DNA of 64,000 bases from Spongiibacter taiwanensis (lineage in GTDB: Bacteria; Pseudomonadota; Gammaproteobacteria; Pseudomonadales; Spongiibacteraceae), in the NCBI RefSeq assembly GCF_023702635.1, contig NZ_CP098455.1:1488001-1552000 (forward strand), written 5' to 3'. Positions 31,910-40,991 of this stretch are shown here, in pieces (the first letter of the stretch is position 1; each line of letters opens with the position of its first letter). The notes beneath the pieces are model-generated. The model saw only the letters and a program-made list of their open reading frames with translations, made no database searches and was not told where the DNA came from. The translations under genes and the position numbers were made by a program.

Positions 31910-32003
31910 CCGAAGACCATCGCCTTCAAAGCAGGCAGAGGCGACTCAAGGTCTGCACCTCGGCATCGCAAAAATGGGGGAAAAGGGAAAAGAAAGAAGT
32001 TAC

Positions 32004-32417
32004 CTAGCCCTTGGGGCGAACGTACAACACCAGGCTGTGGTCCACCAGCTCAAAGCCGTGTTCTTTGACCAGCTCCTTCTGACGGCGCTCAATCACCTCG
32101 TCGTAAAACTCAACGACTTCGCCGGTTTCCATGCACACAATGTGGTCGTGATGCTCGCCTTTGGCCAATTCAAACACCGAATGCCCGGCTTCAAAATTAT
32201 GGCGCACCACCAATCCCGCCGCTTCAAACTGGGTGAGCACCCGGTAGACCGTTGCCAAACCGACGTCTTCACCAGACTCCATCAGCGCGCGGTACACATC
32301 CTCGGCACTAAAATGCTGGTTGTCTGTCTCAGCCTGCTCCAAAAGCTGCAAAATCTTGACTCGAGGCAGGGTAACCTTCAAGCCCGCCTTCCGCAGTTCC
32401 TGATTTTCCAGTGACAT
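32004..32417 (-). CDS. fur: Ferric uptake regulator Fur
   Basis: A 137-residue iron-responsive repressor. The N-terminal winged helix reads LRKAGLKVTLPRVKILQLLE and TVYRVLTQFEAAGLV; metal residues lie in EHHDHIVCMETGEVVEF. The second Cys of the E. coli CxxC is absent (CMETG), as in Pseudomonas Fur, so the structural zinc site differs. It probably represses feoAB and the siderophore operon in this window, both of which have Fur-like sites. It is divergent from bamE. Confidence 0.97.
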   Translation of the reverse strand: MSLENQELRKAGLKVTLPRVKILQLLEQAETDNQHFSAEDVYRALMESGEDVGLATVYRVLTQFEAAGLVVRHNFEAGHSVFELAKGEHHDHIVCMETGEVVEFYDEVIERRQKELVKEHGFELVDHSLVLYVRPKG

Positions 32418-32490
32418 TTTGCTAGCCTTCGCGTTGAGATTGGGATTGCGCTATTATCCACGCCTCAGCACGTGATTGGAACCCTGAAGA

Positions 32491-32901
32491 ATGCTACGAC
32501 GACTCACCCTAACAGGCCTTTTTTTAACGCTGGCTGCTTGCAGTTCCTTTGAGTTTCCCGGCGCTTACAAGCTAGCCATCGACCAGGGCAACATCATCAC
32601 CGGCGAGATGGTCTCTCAGCTCGACGTGGGCATGAGCCGCAGCCAGGTCGAATTCATTCTGGGGTCACCGTTGATTCGCGACACCTTCACGCCAGACCGT
32701 TGGGATTACCTATACACCATGGACCAGCGTAAAGGGGATGTTGAGCGCCACCAGCTGACCGTCTTCTTTGAAAATGATCGAGTGTCGCGTTACGAAACTG
32801 ACGTGAAGCCGGAGCTAGAGCAAGCGCCGGGCACCGCGCCAGAAGAGTTGATCAAAGAAGCCGAGAAAGCGGCAAAAGAAAGCAAAGAGCTGGAAAAGTA
32901 A
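32491..32901 (+). CDS. bamE: Outer-membrane assembly lipoprotein BamE
   Basis: A 136-residue lipoprotein of the BAM complex (SmpA/OmlA). The lipobox is LTLAACSS. The core has LAIDQGNIITGEMVSQLDVG, MSRSQVEFILGSPLIRDTF and WDYLYTMDQRKG, all typical, and a charged coiled tail ends KEAEKAAKESKELEK. It is adjacent and divergent to fur, a conserved arrangement. Confidence 0.96.
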   Translation: MLRRLTLTGLFLTLAACSSFEFPGAYKLAIDQGNIITGEMVSQLDVGMSRSQVEFILGSPLIRDTFTPDRWDYLYTMDQRKGDVERHQLTVFFENDRVSRYETDVKPELEQAPGTAPEELIKEAEKAAKESKELEK

Positions 32902-32928
32902 GCGAAGCGTAAGCCTAACGCTTCGCTT
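32900..32928. terminator. Hairpin between convergent bamE and rnfH
   Basis: AAGCGAAGCGT / ACGCTTCGCTT, an 11-bp stem with a 7-nt loop, starts at the bamE stop and overlaps the last codons of rnfH. The following T run is short, so it is a weak or stabilising terminator. Confidence 0.55.
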
Positions 32929-33226
32929 TCTCCGCCTTCACCTTGGCGGCCCGCTGTTTGCGCACCTCTTTAGGATCTGCAATCAGCGGGCGATAAATCT
33001 CCACTCGGTCACCATCCGCCACCAACTGCTCATCGGGCTTGCTGACCACCTTGCCAAATATCCCCAGATCAACCGACTCCATATCCAGCTCAGGAAACTG
33101 CTGCTGCAAACCAGAGCGGCGGGCAGCCTCGCGTACGCTGCAAGGCTCAGAGAGCTCCAGCGCCACAATACGCTGCTGTCGTGGCAGCGCGTAGGCAATC
33201 TCGACATGCATCGTTTTACTTTCCAT
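32915..33226 (-). CDS. rnfH: RnfH/RatB family ubiquitin-like protein
   Basis: A 103-residue beta-grasp protein: HVEIAYALPRQQRIVALELS, SVREAARRSGL, LGIFGKVV and VADGDRVEIYRPLIADPKEV. The family (UPF0125) always sits beside ratA; its role is not settled, and the name antitoxin RatB is not well supported. It overlaps the end of ratA by 11 nt, so both are one operon. The basic tail is encoded by the terminator-like hairpin. Confidence 0.92.
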   Translation of the reverse strand: MESKTMHVEIAYALPRQQRIVALELSEPCSVREAARRSGLQQQFPELDMESVDLGIFGKVVSKPDEQLVADGDRVEIYRPLIADPKEVRKQRAAKVKAEKAKR

Positions 33227-33650
33227 AAACCTCTCCGGCGCGCTTAACTACCGCATCCACCAAGTTGTTGGCCACTGAGTTAAACAGTTGCCGGGTCGCC
33301 GCGCCAACCAGCTTGCCCGCCAACGAGAAGCGCAAATGCAGCGACACCTTGCAGGCGCTCTCAGCCAGAGGCAGCAGCAACCACTCACCCTCCAGACTTT
33401 CAAAGGGGCCGTCGACCAGCTGCATGCCAACCCGGCGAAAGGGCTCAAGGGTATTGCGGGTGGTAAAGCTCAACTTCATTCCGGCTTTGGCCAGGTCCAG
33501 ACGCGCCTCCATCTGCGAGTCATCATGGCCCAGGACTTCAGCAGCGACGCAGCCATCCATATATTGGGGATAGGACTGAACATCGTTAATCAGCGCGTAA
33601 ATTTTCTCTGCGGAATACGGCAGCAGCGCGCTGCGGCGAATTTCCGTCAT
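33216..33650 (-). CDS. ratA: RatA/PasT family START-like protein
   Basis: A 144-residue coenzyme-Q-binding/START-fold protein; the ATG at 33650 is chosen because the protein then opens TEIRRSALLPYSAEKIYALI as in the family. Other marks are VQSYPQYMDGCVAAEVL, FTTRNTLEPFRRVGMQLVDG and LFNSVANNLVDAVVKRA. In E. coli it was described as a toxin that blocks 70S formation and also as a ubiquinone-related factor; which holds here is open. It is followed by rnfH with overlap. Confidence 0.92.
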   Translation of the reverse strand: MTEIRRSALLPYSAEKIYALINDVQSYPQYMDGCVAAEVLGHDDSQMEARLDLAKAGMKLSFTTRNTLEPFRRVGMQLVDGPFESLEGEWLLLPLAESACKVSLHLRFSLAGKLVGAATRQLFNSVANNLVDAVVKRAGEVYGK

Positions 33651-33660
33651 CACTCTTTCC

Positions 33661-35028
33661 TCACAGCAAGCGCTGGTACAAACCCATGACCAACACGGCC
33701 AACAGCGCTGGCGGGGCAATATACCTTAACAGCGCGCGCCATAGCCAAAAAAAGCTGTTGTCGATCCACCGGTCGCGCACGCCATACACCTGTCGCGGCA
33801 CCCGCCAGGCGGCAAACATCACAAAACAAAAGGCGACCAACGGCAGCAGTACGTGGGCAGATAAAATGTCGATGTACTCCATCAAACTCCGCCCTGCCCA
33901 GCGCAGCTGACTGTCGGGCGCCAGTGACGAGATCGACAAATCGCCCAGCACCAGCACCACACTACCGGCACAGAGGGCGGCAGCCCAGCGGGTCAAGCGC
34001 CACCGCTCCACCAGGTAGGCGATCACCGGCTCCAGCAGCGCCACCACCGTCGTCAATGCCAGCATTGCCAGCAACATATACATCATGACCCCAAACACAT
34101 CACCAAAAGCCAGATTGGCAAAGGTGTAAGGCAGCGCGACAAACAACACCGACGGACCCGGCCCCACCACCATGTGCTGATCCAAGACCAGAGCCAACAG
34201 CGCCAAGCCACCGAGCAACATCAAGCCGGTATCCAGCACCGCCAATGAAAACAGCTGGCGGGAGATAGAACGCCCCGAGGGGAAGTACGCGCCGTAGGCC
34301 ATCAGCGCACCGGTGGCAATACTCAGGGTATAGAAGGCCTGGCGGAGGGCGGAAAACACGCCCTGCCACCCCAGCTCCGCCCAGCGGAAGTAAAACAGCG
34401 ACCGCAGACCACCGCCAAAATCACCCAGCTCATAGCTGTAATACACCACGAACAACAGCGCGATGACCATGATCGGCAACAGCACCCGCAGCGCCACCGC
34501 CATGCCTTTGATCACACTGATTGCAGAGAAGCCCACCGCCACCGCCAGGAACAGGCGCTGCCAAAAGCGCATTTCTTCTGGCGAAGCCAGCAGTAAGTCA
34601 AAGGCGTCGGCCACTGTCTCTAGGCTGGCCGCGTCCATATGTTCTGCGGGCAGCTTGGGAATATAGGCAAGCAGCCAACCGGCGACCACGCAGTAATTGG
34701 CCGCCAGCAGCAGCGCGACCGCCGCCGCCATTTGCGGCACTATCACCCAGTGGCGGCTGACTTTGGCAAAGTGGGTCAGCTGATCCACCGAGTGAACGGG
34801 GTTAGCCCGCCCGCGCACGGCAATGCGCACCTCCGCCACCGCCACCGGCAGCATCACCAACAGCAAAAAGCTGCAGTACACCAGCAGATACGCGCCGCCG
34901 CCGCGATTACTGGCCTCAAAGGGGGTGCGCCAAAAATCGCCCAGGCCCAGCACCAAAGCGGTTGCCGCCGCGAGAAATGTCCAGCGGCTGGCCCATATGC
35001 CTTGCACCTTGCGCTTTTTCAACGCCAT
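33661..35028 (-). CDS. Sodium-dependent transporter, NSS (SLC6-like) family
   Basis: A 455-residue inner-membrane protein with about 11-12 transmembrane helices. TM1 has ALVLGLGDFWRTPFEASNRGGGAYLLVY, the NSS signature region that binds Na+ and substrate. Later AFYTLSIATGALMAYGAYFP matches the TM6 unwound region. Bacterial members of this branch import amino acids or similar zwitterions with sodium; the ligand is unknown. It starts 10 bp upstream of ratA on the same strand and is divergent from smpB. Confidence 0.88.
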   Translation of the reverse strand: MALKKRKVQGIWASRWTFLAAATALVLGLGDFWRTPFEASNRGGGAYLLVYCSFLLLVMLPVAVAEVRIAVRGRANPVHSVDQLTHFAKVSRHWVIVPQMAAAVALLLAANYCVVAGWLLAYIPKLPAEHMDAASLETVADAFDLLLASPEEMRFWQRLFLAVAVGFSAISVIKGMAVALRVLLPIMVIALLFVVYYSYELGDFGGGLRSLFYFRWAELGWQGVFSALRQAFYTLSIATGALMAYGAYFPSGRSISRQLFSLAVLDTGLMLLGGLALLALVLDQHMVVGPGPSVLFVALPYTFANLAFGDVFGVMMYMLLAMLALTTVVALLEPVIAYLVERWRLTRWAAALCAGSVVLVLGDLSISSLAPDSQLRWAGRSLMEYIDILSAHVLLPLVAFCFVMFAAWRVPRQVYGVRDRWIDNSFFWLWRALLRYIAPPALLAVLVMGLYQRLL

Positions 35029-35184
35029 CGGCTAGAAACCCTTACCTCTAAGCAGCCGTCTTTTTACCTGAGCTGAGGGGTATTTGCCAGTCACCGCACC
35101 TCAACCCGCCCACAAGCCAGTTTTTTTGCACCCACCCCTTTATGAAAATAGTGTTAATCCCTCGGCCCCCGTATAATCGCCGCC

Positions 35185-35664
35185 ATGACAAAAAAGAAAC
35201 CCAAAGCGCCCAGCAGCACCATTGCCCTGAACAAGCGGGCGCGGCACGACTACATTATCAGCGATCGCTTTGAAGCCGGCCTGTCCCTCAACGGCTGGGA
35301 AGTGAAAAGCCTGCGCGAGGGCAAAGTGCAGATCACCGATACCTACGTGATCCTCAAGGACGGCGAGGCCTTCCTGATTGGCGCCACCATCACACCGCTG
35401 CCCACCGCGTCGACTCACTTTGTGACCGACCCCACCCGCACACGTAAACTCTTGCTCCATCGCAAGGAGCTGGACAACCTCACAGAAGCCACCCAGCAAA
35501 AAGGCTACACCTGCGTGTGCACGGCGCTGTACTGGAAAAAGCACCTGATCAAGGCCGAGATTTCGCTGGCCAAGGGCAAGAAAGATCACGACAAGCGGGA
35601 CACCGAAAAATCCCGGGACTGGGACCGACAGAAGCAGCGCATCTTGCGCCAACACAACCAATAA
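35185..35664 (+). CDS. smpB: tmRNA-binding protein SmpB
   Basis: A 159-residue partner of tmRNA in trans-translation, with [53 protein letters not shown] and the basic tail [18 protein letters not shown] that mimics mRNA in the A site. The tmRNA gene itself is 5.3 kb downstream. Confidence 0.98.
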   Translation: MTKKKPKAPSSTIALNKRARHDYIISDRFEAGLSLNGWEVKSLREGKVQITDTYVILKDGEAFLIGATITPLPTASTHFVTDPTRTRKLLLHRKELDNLTEATQQKGYTCVCTALYWKKHLIKAEISLAKGKKDHDKRDTEKSRDWDRQKQRILRQHNQ

Positions 35665-35678
35665 CAATATCGACCGCC

Positions 35679-36176
35679 ATGAAAACCCTGTACCTGCTTC
35701 GCCACGCCAAATCCGACTGGAAAGATGAAACGCTCAGCGACAAGGAGCGCCCCCTTGCGAAGCGTGGCAAGCGCGATGCCCAATTGATCGCCGCTGAGCT
35801 GCAGCGACAGCAACGGCAATTTGCGACGGTCTATTGCAGTCCGGCGGTGCGAGCGAGAGAAACCCTGTCGCGCTTCCAGGCCGAATCAAACGTATTCGAT
35901 CAGGCGAGTGTCGCCTTCGCCGACGACCTGTACACCTTTGACGCTGGCGACCTGCTGCGTTGGCTGCGTGACCTCCCCCAGGACAAACCAAACGCATTAA
36001 TCATTGGTCACAACCCCGCCCTGGCTGAGGCCGCCGACCAGCTCTGCGATGGCAAAGTTGGCCACGTTGGCACCTGCACCTTTCTGGAACTGCAGGTCAA
36101 TGTAGAATACTGGGATCAACTGCGCGGCGACTGCGCCAAACTCGTGGAAGTGCTTCGCCCCAAACACTTCCGATAA
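35679..36176 (+). CDS. sixA: Phosphohistidine phosphatase SixA
   Basis: A 165-residue histidine phosphatase. The catalytic RHG-type motif is LYLLRHAKSDW (His about 8), followed by PLAKRGKRDAQLIAAEL, VYCSPAVRARETLSRF and the second His in IIGHNPALAEAADQL. SixA removes phosphate from His in signalling or PTS proteins. The ATG at 35679 lies 14 bp after smpB, so the two may be cotranscribed. Confidence 0.94.
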   Translation: MKTLYLLRHAKSDWKDETLSDKERPLAKRGKRDAQLIAAELQRQQRQFATVYCSPAVRARETLSRFQAESNVFDQASVAFADDLYTFDAGDLLRWLRDLPQDKPNALIIGHNPALAEAADQLCDGKVGHVGTCTFLELQVNVEYWDQLRGDCAKLVEVLRPKHFR

Positions 36177-36209
36177 CCCCCGACCCGAGCAAGGAACCCC
36201 GTCTCCGCC

Positions 36210-36833
36210 ATGGACGCACATCCGGCACTAAAAGATATTCGCATCGTCCACGACCTGCTGGTCCTCAAGAAAAACCACAAACTCATCCGCCGGATGAAGC
36301 GCCTGCTCCCGGAGCCAGAAATTCACGGCTACCAGGTGTGGGAATCGTCCTTTCTGATTATGGATTACCTGCTCAAAAACCCGCCCAAGAAAGGCAGTAA
36401 GATCACCGAGATCGGCTGTGGCTGGGGCATTTTGAGTATTTTCTGTGCCCAGAAGTTTGGCGCCAGGGTCACCGCCGTCGATGCCGACAAGCATGTCTTC
36501 CCCTACCTGGACGCCCACGCCACCCTGAACGAGGTCAGCATTAACACCAAGGTCGCGCTTTACCAAGAGCTCACCAAGAAGGATCTCAAAGGGCAAAAGT
36601 TGATGCTGGGCGGGGATATCTGCTTCTGGGACAAGCTGGTAAAACCGCTGTACAGCGTCATCGAAAGCGCAGTAGACCAGAAAGTCGGCACCATTATTAT
36701 TGCCGACCCGGGCCGCTCGCCCTTTCATAAACTGGCCAAACGCTGCCAGAAAAACTTCAACGCCGAGTTGCTGGACTGGTCAACCGATCACCCCAAATCC
36801 GGCAGCGGCGAGTTGCTGATCATCCACAGTTAG
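36210..36833 (+). CDS. Class I SAM-dependent methyltransferase
   Basis: A 207-residue Rossmann-fold methyltransferase. Motif I is ITEIGCGWGILSIFCAQKFG (about residues 65-84), then VTAVDADKHVFPYLDAHATLN. LMLGGDICFWDKLV is in the place of motif IV, and IIIADPGRSPFHKLAKRC resembles the METTL21/lysine-methyltransferase-like group that modifies proteins. The target is unknown. It lies 33 bp after sixA. Its TAG stop is the first three bases of the inverted repeat of the adjacent element, so the last codon may have been set by that insertion. Confidence 0.85.
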   Translation: MDAHPALKDIRIVHDLLVLKKNHKLIRRMKRLLPEPEIHGYQVWESSFLIMDYLLKNPPKKGSKITEIGCGWGILSIFCAQKFGARVTAVDADKHVFPYLDAHATLNEVSINTKVALYQELTKKDLKGQKLMLGGDICFWDKLVKPLYSVIESAVDQKVGTIIIADPGRSPFHKLAKRCQKNFNAELLDWSTDHPKSGSGELLIIHS

Positions 36834-37097
36834 TGGTCCATGCGGCAAATAAGGTCACACTCAGAGCGTCTGTGCGGGTGCGAACCAAGGCGGGTTTCGC
36901 CGCTAATGGCCCGGTCCTTAGCAAGGAACACAACACGGGGTCGCGGCCGCACAGACACTCCCGAAGGGCCGCAGCACAAGGGATTTCGGACTGCGTTGCA
37001 GCCCTTGCAAAGGGCCGGGCCATTCCCTGCGGACTGCGCCTTGCCAAAATCCCTTGTGCTGTGGCTGAGCGTAACCTTATTTGCCGCATGGACCACT
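36831..37097. mobile_element. MITE-like element with 33-bp terminal inverted repeats
   Basis: The left end 36831-36863 and right end 37065-37097 are inverted copies of 33 bp with two mismatches; the outer 25 bp (starting TAGTGGTCCATGCGGCAAAT) are perfect. Inside are nested hairpins: GTCTGTGCGG (36868) with CCGCACAGAC (36947), CAGCACAAGGGATTT (36972) with its complement at 37047, and GCCCTT/AAGGGC around 37007. Both strands hold open frames with the same ends, as a palindromic element must, and neither looks like a protein. No transposase is encoded. It fills the gap between the convergent methyltransferase and ppk1 genes. Confidence 0.7.
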
Positions 37098-37123
37098 AGC
37101 CCGCCCGGCGCACTTGCCTCGGG

Positions 37124-39259
37124 TTAAGCGCCCTTGGCTTTTTTGCGGCGCTTCACCGGCGCCTCATTGCGAGAGCGGTAATCCAGCTTGGGCAGACGCG
37201 GCAATTTGCCTGTCGACAGGTACGTGTGAATCTGCTCCTGGGACCGAATCATCGCCACCCCCTTGGCCCGCGGACGGAAGTGATTGCTCATGGTGGCATC
37301 CACAATCCGCGCCTTGACGTTATCAGCCCACTGAATATCCAGAATATTCTGAATCATCTTCTGCAGCGGCTTACTGTTGACCGGGCAACTGACCTCCACC
37401 CGGAAGTCGATATTGCGCGTCATCAAATCCGCCGACGAAATAAAGTACCGCGGCTCGCCACCATTACGGAAAACATATACCCGCGGGTGTTCAAGGTAGC
37501 GATCAACAATACTGATCGCCTCAATATTGTCGCTCAGCCCGGGCACACCGGGAGCCAGCGAACACATGCCACGCACAATAATCCGGATGGGCACACCGGC
37601 AGCGCTAGCGGCATAAAGGCGATCAATTAACTCTTTGTCCACCAGGTTATTGCACTTCAGGGTAATACCGCACTGCTTGCCTTCGTTGGCATTGGCGATC
37701 TCGCCATCCACCAGGGCTAACAGATTCTCCCGGGTGTTCAGCGGCGACACCCACAGGTTTTTAAATTGGTGGCGCTTATAGGTGTACTCAATAAAGTCAA
37801 AGACCTTGGCAACCTCATCACCAATCTCCTGATCGTAGGTCAGCAAGCTGAAATCGGTGTAGAGCGACGCCGTCTTTTCATTGAAGTTGCCGGTTCCCAC
37901 GTGGGAGTAGTACCGCTGAACCGTGCCTTCCTGGCGGGTGATACAAATCAACTTGCCGTGCACCTTAAGGCCGGGCACACCAAGAATCACGTTAACGCCA
38001 CCATCGGTCAAACGCTGGGAAAGCGCGATGTTGGCCTCTTCGTCAAAGCGGGCCTGCAGCTCCACCACCACCGTCACTTCTTTGTGATTGGCAACCGCAT
38101 TGAGCAATGCATCCACCACATGGGAGTTAGAGGCAACCCGGTACAAGCTCACCTTGATGTCCTTCACCGCCGGGTCGATTGCCGCTGTTTTCACAAAATC
38201 CGTCAGGTAATCAAAGCTGTGATAGGGGTAGTAGAGCAGCACATCCTGCTCCCGAATACAGCTGAGAATATTCGCCGCCTTGGCAATATCGGGGTGCGGA
38301 ATATTGGGCAGCGGCTTGAGCTCCAGGTACGCCGGCCCCAGGTTAGGAAAGCGCATAAAGTCTTTGGAGTTGTGGTAGCGACCGCCGGGAATCATCGAGT
38401 CGAGACGACCAAGGCCCAGCCGCTTGATCAGGTATTCCAGCAAATCGTTGGGCATGGCGCTGTCGTAAACAAAGCGCACCGGATCGCCCTTTTTTCGGCG
38501 CTTCAGACTCTGGGCCATCTTTTCCACAAAGGTCTGGGTCAGCTCTTCGCTCAATTCCAGCTCGGCGTCCCGGGTCAGCTTTATGGTGTAGGCTTCGGCG
38601 CTGTCCAGCGGAAAGATGCCGCGAAACACTTCCTGCAAACACACCCGAATGATGTTCTCCAGAGTGATCAGCACCTTACCTCTTTTACCCTTGCGGCTGG
38701 GAATACGGATAAAACGATCTAGCCTAGCGGTGGGCACTTCGAGCAGGGCAAAGCGGGTTTGCCCTTCAAATCCAAGGCGAATGGCCAGATAGATGGACGC
38801 ATCACTCATTTCAGGAATGGGGTGCACATCGTCCAGCAGGATCGGCTCCAGCTCCTGCTGAATAGAACTGAAAAAATAGCGCTTTACGTAATCGCGCTGG
38901 GCATCATCGAGCTGCTTCTCGTTAACGAGATAAATTTTGCGGCGCTGCAATTCCTTCATCAGCGCACTGTAGGTGCCGTCAAAACGGCGCTGCAGCTTGA
39001 GCACGTTCTGGCGAATTTCCTCCAGCAACAGCTTGTACTCTTCCTGCTTGGAGGGGGTAGAGAAGGCGGCCAGGCGGCGCACATCGGCCACCCGCACGCG
39101 GAAAAACTCGTCCAGGTTATTGGAGAAGATACCCAGGTAACGAATTCGCTGAATCACCGGCACCTTAGGATCGGCCGCCTCCTGCAATACCCGCTCGTTA
39201 AAAGATAGCCAACTCAGCTCCTTGGCAATCCAGGTTTGCTCGGTCGAGACGTCCGTCAT
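37124..39259 (-). CDS. ppk1: Polyphosphate kinase 1
   Basis: A 711-residue enzyme that builds polyphosphate from ATP. N-terminal helical domain with ELSWLSFNERVLQEAADPKV and RYLGIFSNNLDEFFRVRVAD; catalytic C-terminal phospholipase-D-like halves with YYPYHSFDYLTDFVKTAAID, VELQARFDEEANIALSQRL, GLKVHGKLICITRQ and the autophosphorylated His in YSHVGTGNFNEKTASLYTDF (about residue 452). IIVRGMCSLAPGVPGLSDNI is also diagnostic. It is divergent from ppx with a Pho-box-like site between them. Confidence 0.98.
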   Translation of the reverse strand: MTDVSTEQTWIAKELSWLSFNERVLQEAADPKVPVIQRIRYLGIFSNNLDEFFRVRVADVRRLAAFSTPSKQEEYKLLLEEIRQNVLKLQRRFDGTYSALMKELQRRKIYLVNEKQLDDAQRDYVKRYFFSSIQQELEPILLDDVHPIPEMSDASIYLAIRLGFEGQTRFALLEVPTARLDRFIRIPSRKGKRGKVLITLENIIRVCLQEVFRGIFPLDSAEAYTIKLTRDAELELSEELTQTFVEKMAQSLKRRKKGDPVRFVYDSAMPNDLLEYLIKRLGLGRLDSMIPGGRYHNSKDFMRFPNLGPAYLELKPLPNIPHPDIAKAANILSCIREQDVLLYYPYHSFDYLTDFVKTAAIDPAVKDIKVSLYRVASNSHVVDALLNAVANHKEVTVVVELQARFDEEANIALSQRLTDGGVNVILGVPGLKVHGKLICITRQEGTVQRYYSHVGTGNFNEKTASLYTDFSLLTYDQEIGDEVAKVFDFIEYTYKRHQFKNLWVSPLNTRENLLALVDGEIANANEGKQCGITLKCNNLVDKELIDRLYAASAAGVPIRIIVRGMCSLAPGVPGLSDNIEAISIVDRYLEHPRVYVFRNGGEPRYFISSADLMTRNIDFRVEVSCPVNSKPLQKMIQNILDIQWADNVKARIVDATMSNHFRPRAKGVAMIRSQEQIHTYLSTGKLPRLPKLDYRSRNEAPVKRRKKAKGA

Positions 39260-39308
39260 TAGTAGCCCCTAGCTCTGTAAAAACAACGGCATAGCCTAGC
39301 CGCAGTCC

Positions 39309-39326
39309 ATGTCATTTTAATGACAT
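39309..39326. promoter_or_regulatory. Pho-box-like palindrome between ppk1 and ppx
   Basis: ATGTCATTTTAATGACAT is a perfect palindrome, and its TGTCAT and TGACAT also recur with the 11-bp period of PhoB boxes. It lies 49 bp from ppk1 and 80 bp from ppx. Phosphate control of polyphosphate genes is known in other gammaproteobacteria. Confidence 0.45.
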
Positions 39327-39406
39327 ATTACAGCAGTCGCATTTGCGCAGCACTGCCATTACACTGAACCGCTCCACAGAAAACCACACGGGAATTGCCG
39401 CGACAA

Positions 39407-40939
39407 ATGGCCCAAAACAGCGAGTTGTACGCAGCCCTGGACCTGGGCTCCAATAGCTTTCACCTGCTGATCGCCAGCGTTGAAGATGACAATCTCAAAG
39501 TGATTGATCGTCACAAGGACATGGTGAGACTGGCCGGGGGCCTCGACGATAACGGCAACCTCAGCGAAGAATCCCAGCGCCGGGCGCTGGATAGCCTGGC
39601 CAAAATGGCCAACCGCCTCAGCGGCGTTCCCAAACAGCGCATCCGGGTAGTGGGCACCAACACCCTGCGCGCCGCCAACAATGCCGCCGACTTTATGGCT
39701 CAGGCCGAGGCCATACTGGGTGTGCCAATCAATATCATCTCGGGCACTGAAGAGGCTCGCCTGGTTTACCTCGGCGTTGCCAAGGATTTTGCCCCCGGCG
39801 AGCGCAGTCGCCTGGTTGCCGACATCGGCGGCGGCTCAACCGAAATTGTGGTCGGCAACCACGTTCCCCGCTTGCTGGAAAGCTTGCCCATGGGCTGCGT
39901 CAGCTTCAGCATGCGCTACTTCCCCGGCGGGGAAATCAGCGAAAAGGGCTTTCGCCGGGCGGTCAATGCGGGTCGCCGCCTGATATCACCCTATGTCGAG
40001 CAATTCAAAGATCAATGGCAGGAAGCCGTCGGCTCGTCGGGCACCATTCGCGCCATCGCCAAAATCATGGATGAGCAAAAGCTCAGTGACGCCGGCTACA
40101 TTACCAAGGCAGGGCTGGATGCACTCAAAGAACAGATGCTCAAGGTCGACCACGTCAACAAGCTCGACATCGTAGGCTTGAGCGATGACCGGGATGAGGT
40201 CTTTCCCGGCGGTTTCTCGGTGCTGTATGCCCTGTTCCAGGAACTCGACATTCAAGCCATGCACGTGTCCACCTTCGCCGTACGCGAAGGCATTGTGTAT
40301 GACCTGGCCGGGCGCCTGCACCACCGCAACGACACCCGGGACCACACCATCCAGAAACTCATCGCCCAGTTTCATATCGATGGCAAACAAGGGGATCGGG
40401 TCGCGGCCCTGTGCGAGCGCTGGTTCCCCACCATCCAGCCTCACTGCCAAACCCCCGAAGAAGAAGCACTCGACCTGCTCCGCTGGAGCGCCCAGCTCCA
40501 CGAACTCGGCTTGGCCATTGCCCACGGCGGCTACCACAAACACGGCGGCTACATCCTCAGCTACGCCGACCTGCCCGGCTTTTCACGACAGGAACAGGCG
40601 CGCTTAAGCTTTCTGGTATTGAACCACCGCCGCAAGCCGAAGCCCCCCTCCACCCTGGTCTATGGCGTCAATCCCGACTGGCTGTTGGCCTGTGTGTTGC
40701 GCCTCGCCTGCATTTTTTACCGCCGGCGCCAAACCGCCCCCCTGCGTGAAGACATCACCCTCACTTGCGAGAGCGGCACCGAGCTCTCCCTTACGCTCCC
40801 TGCGGGCTGGATGGAGGACAACCCCCTGGTTGCCGCCGATCTCGACGAAGAGGTCGAGCTGCTGAAAAAAGGCACCGACATCAAGTTGACCATTCGTGTC
40901 AGCGACGACCACGCCGTCACCACCCGCGCGAGCGGCTAG
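39407..40939 (+). CDS. ppx: Exopolyphosphatase
   Basis: A 510-residue enzyme of the Ppx/GppA family from the ATG at 39407 (GGAA upstream; the TTG 12 bp earlier is less likely). ASKHA marks are AALDLGSNSFHLLIASVEDD, VVGTNTLRAANNAADF, SGTEEARLVYLGVAKDF, VADIGGGSTEIVVG and GSSGTIRAIAKI. The C-terminal half has the HD-like helical domain HELGLAIAHGGYHKHGGYIL. It removes terminal phosphates from polyphosphate; pppGpp hydrolysis is possible. It is followed by ssrA. Confidence 0.95.
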   Translation: MAQNSELYAALDLGSNSFHLLIASVEDDNLKVIDRHKDMVRLAGGLDDNGNLSEESQRRALDSLAKMANRLSGVPKQRIRVVGTNTLRAANNAADFMAQAEAILGVPINIISGTEEARLVYLGVAKDFAPGERSRLVADIGGGSTEIVVGNHVPRLLESLPMGCVSFSMRYFPGGEISEKGFRRAVNAGRRLISPYVEQFKDQWQEAVGSSGTIRAIAKIMDEQKLSDAGYITKAGLDALKEQMLKVDHVNKLDIVGLSDDRDEVFPGGFSVLYALFQELDIQAMHVSTFAVREGIVYDLAGRLHHRNDTRDHTIQKLIAQFHIDGKQGDRVAALCERWFPTIQPHCQTPEEEALDLLRWSAQLHELGLAIAHGGYHKHGGYILSYADLPGFSRQEQARLSFLVLNHRRKPKPPSTLVYGVNPDWLLACVLRLACIFYRRRQTAPLREDITLTCESGTELSLTLPAGWMEDNPLVAADLDEEVELLKKGTDIKLTIRVSDDHAVTTRASG

Positions 40940-40991
40940 TCAGCACCACCGCCATCGCGCTACAATAGCCCCAGCGAAACAGTGCTGTTTT

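Noticed and set aside
36833-37099. Open reading frames of 88 codons on both strands over the MITE-like element
   Set aside because: They share start and end only because the element is an inverted repeat; they have no ribosome sites and no protein-like composition.
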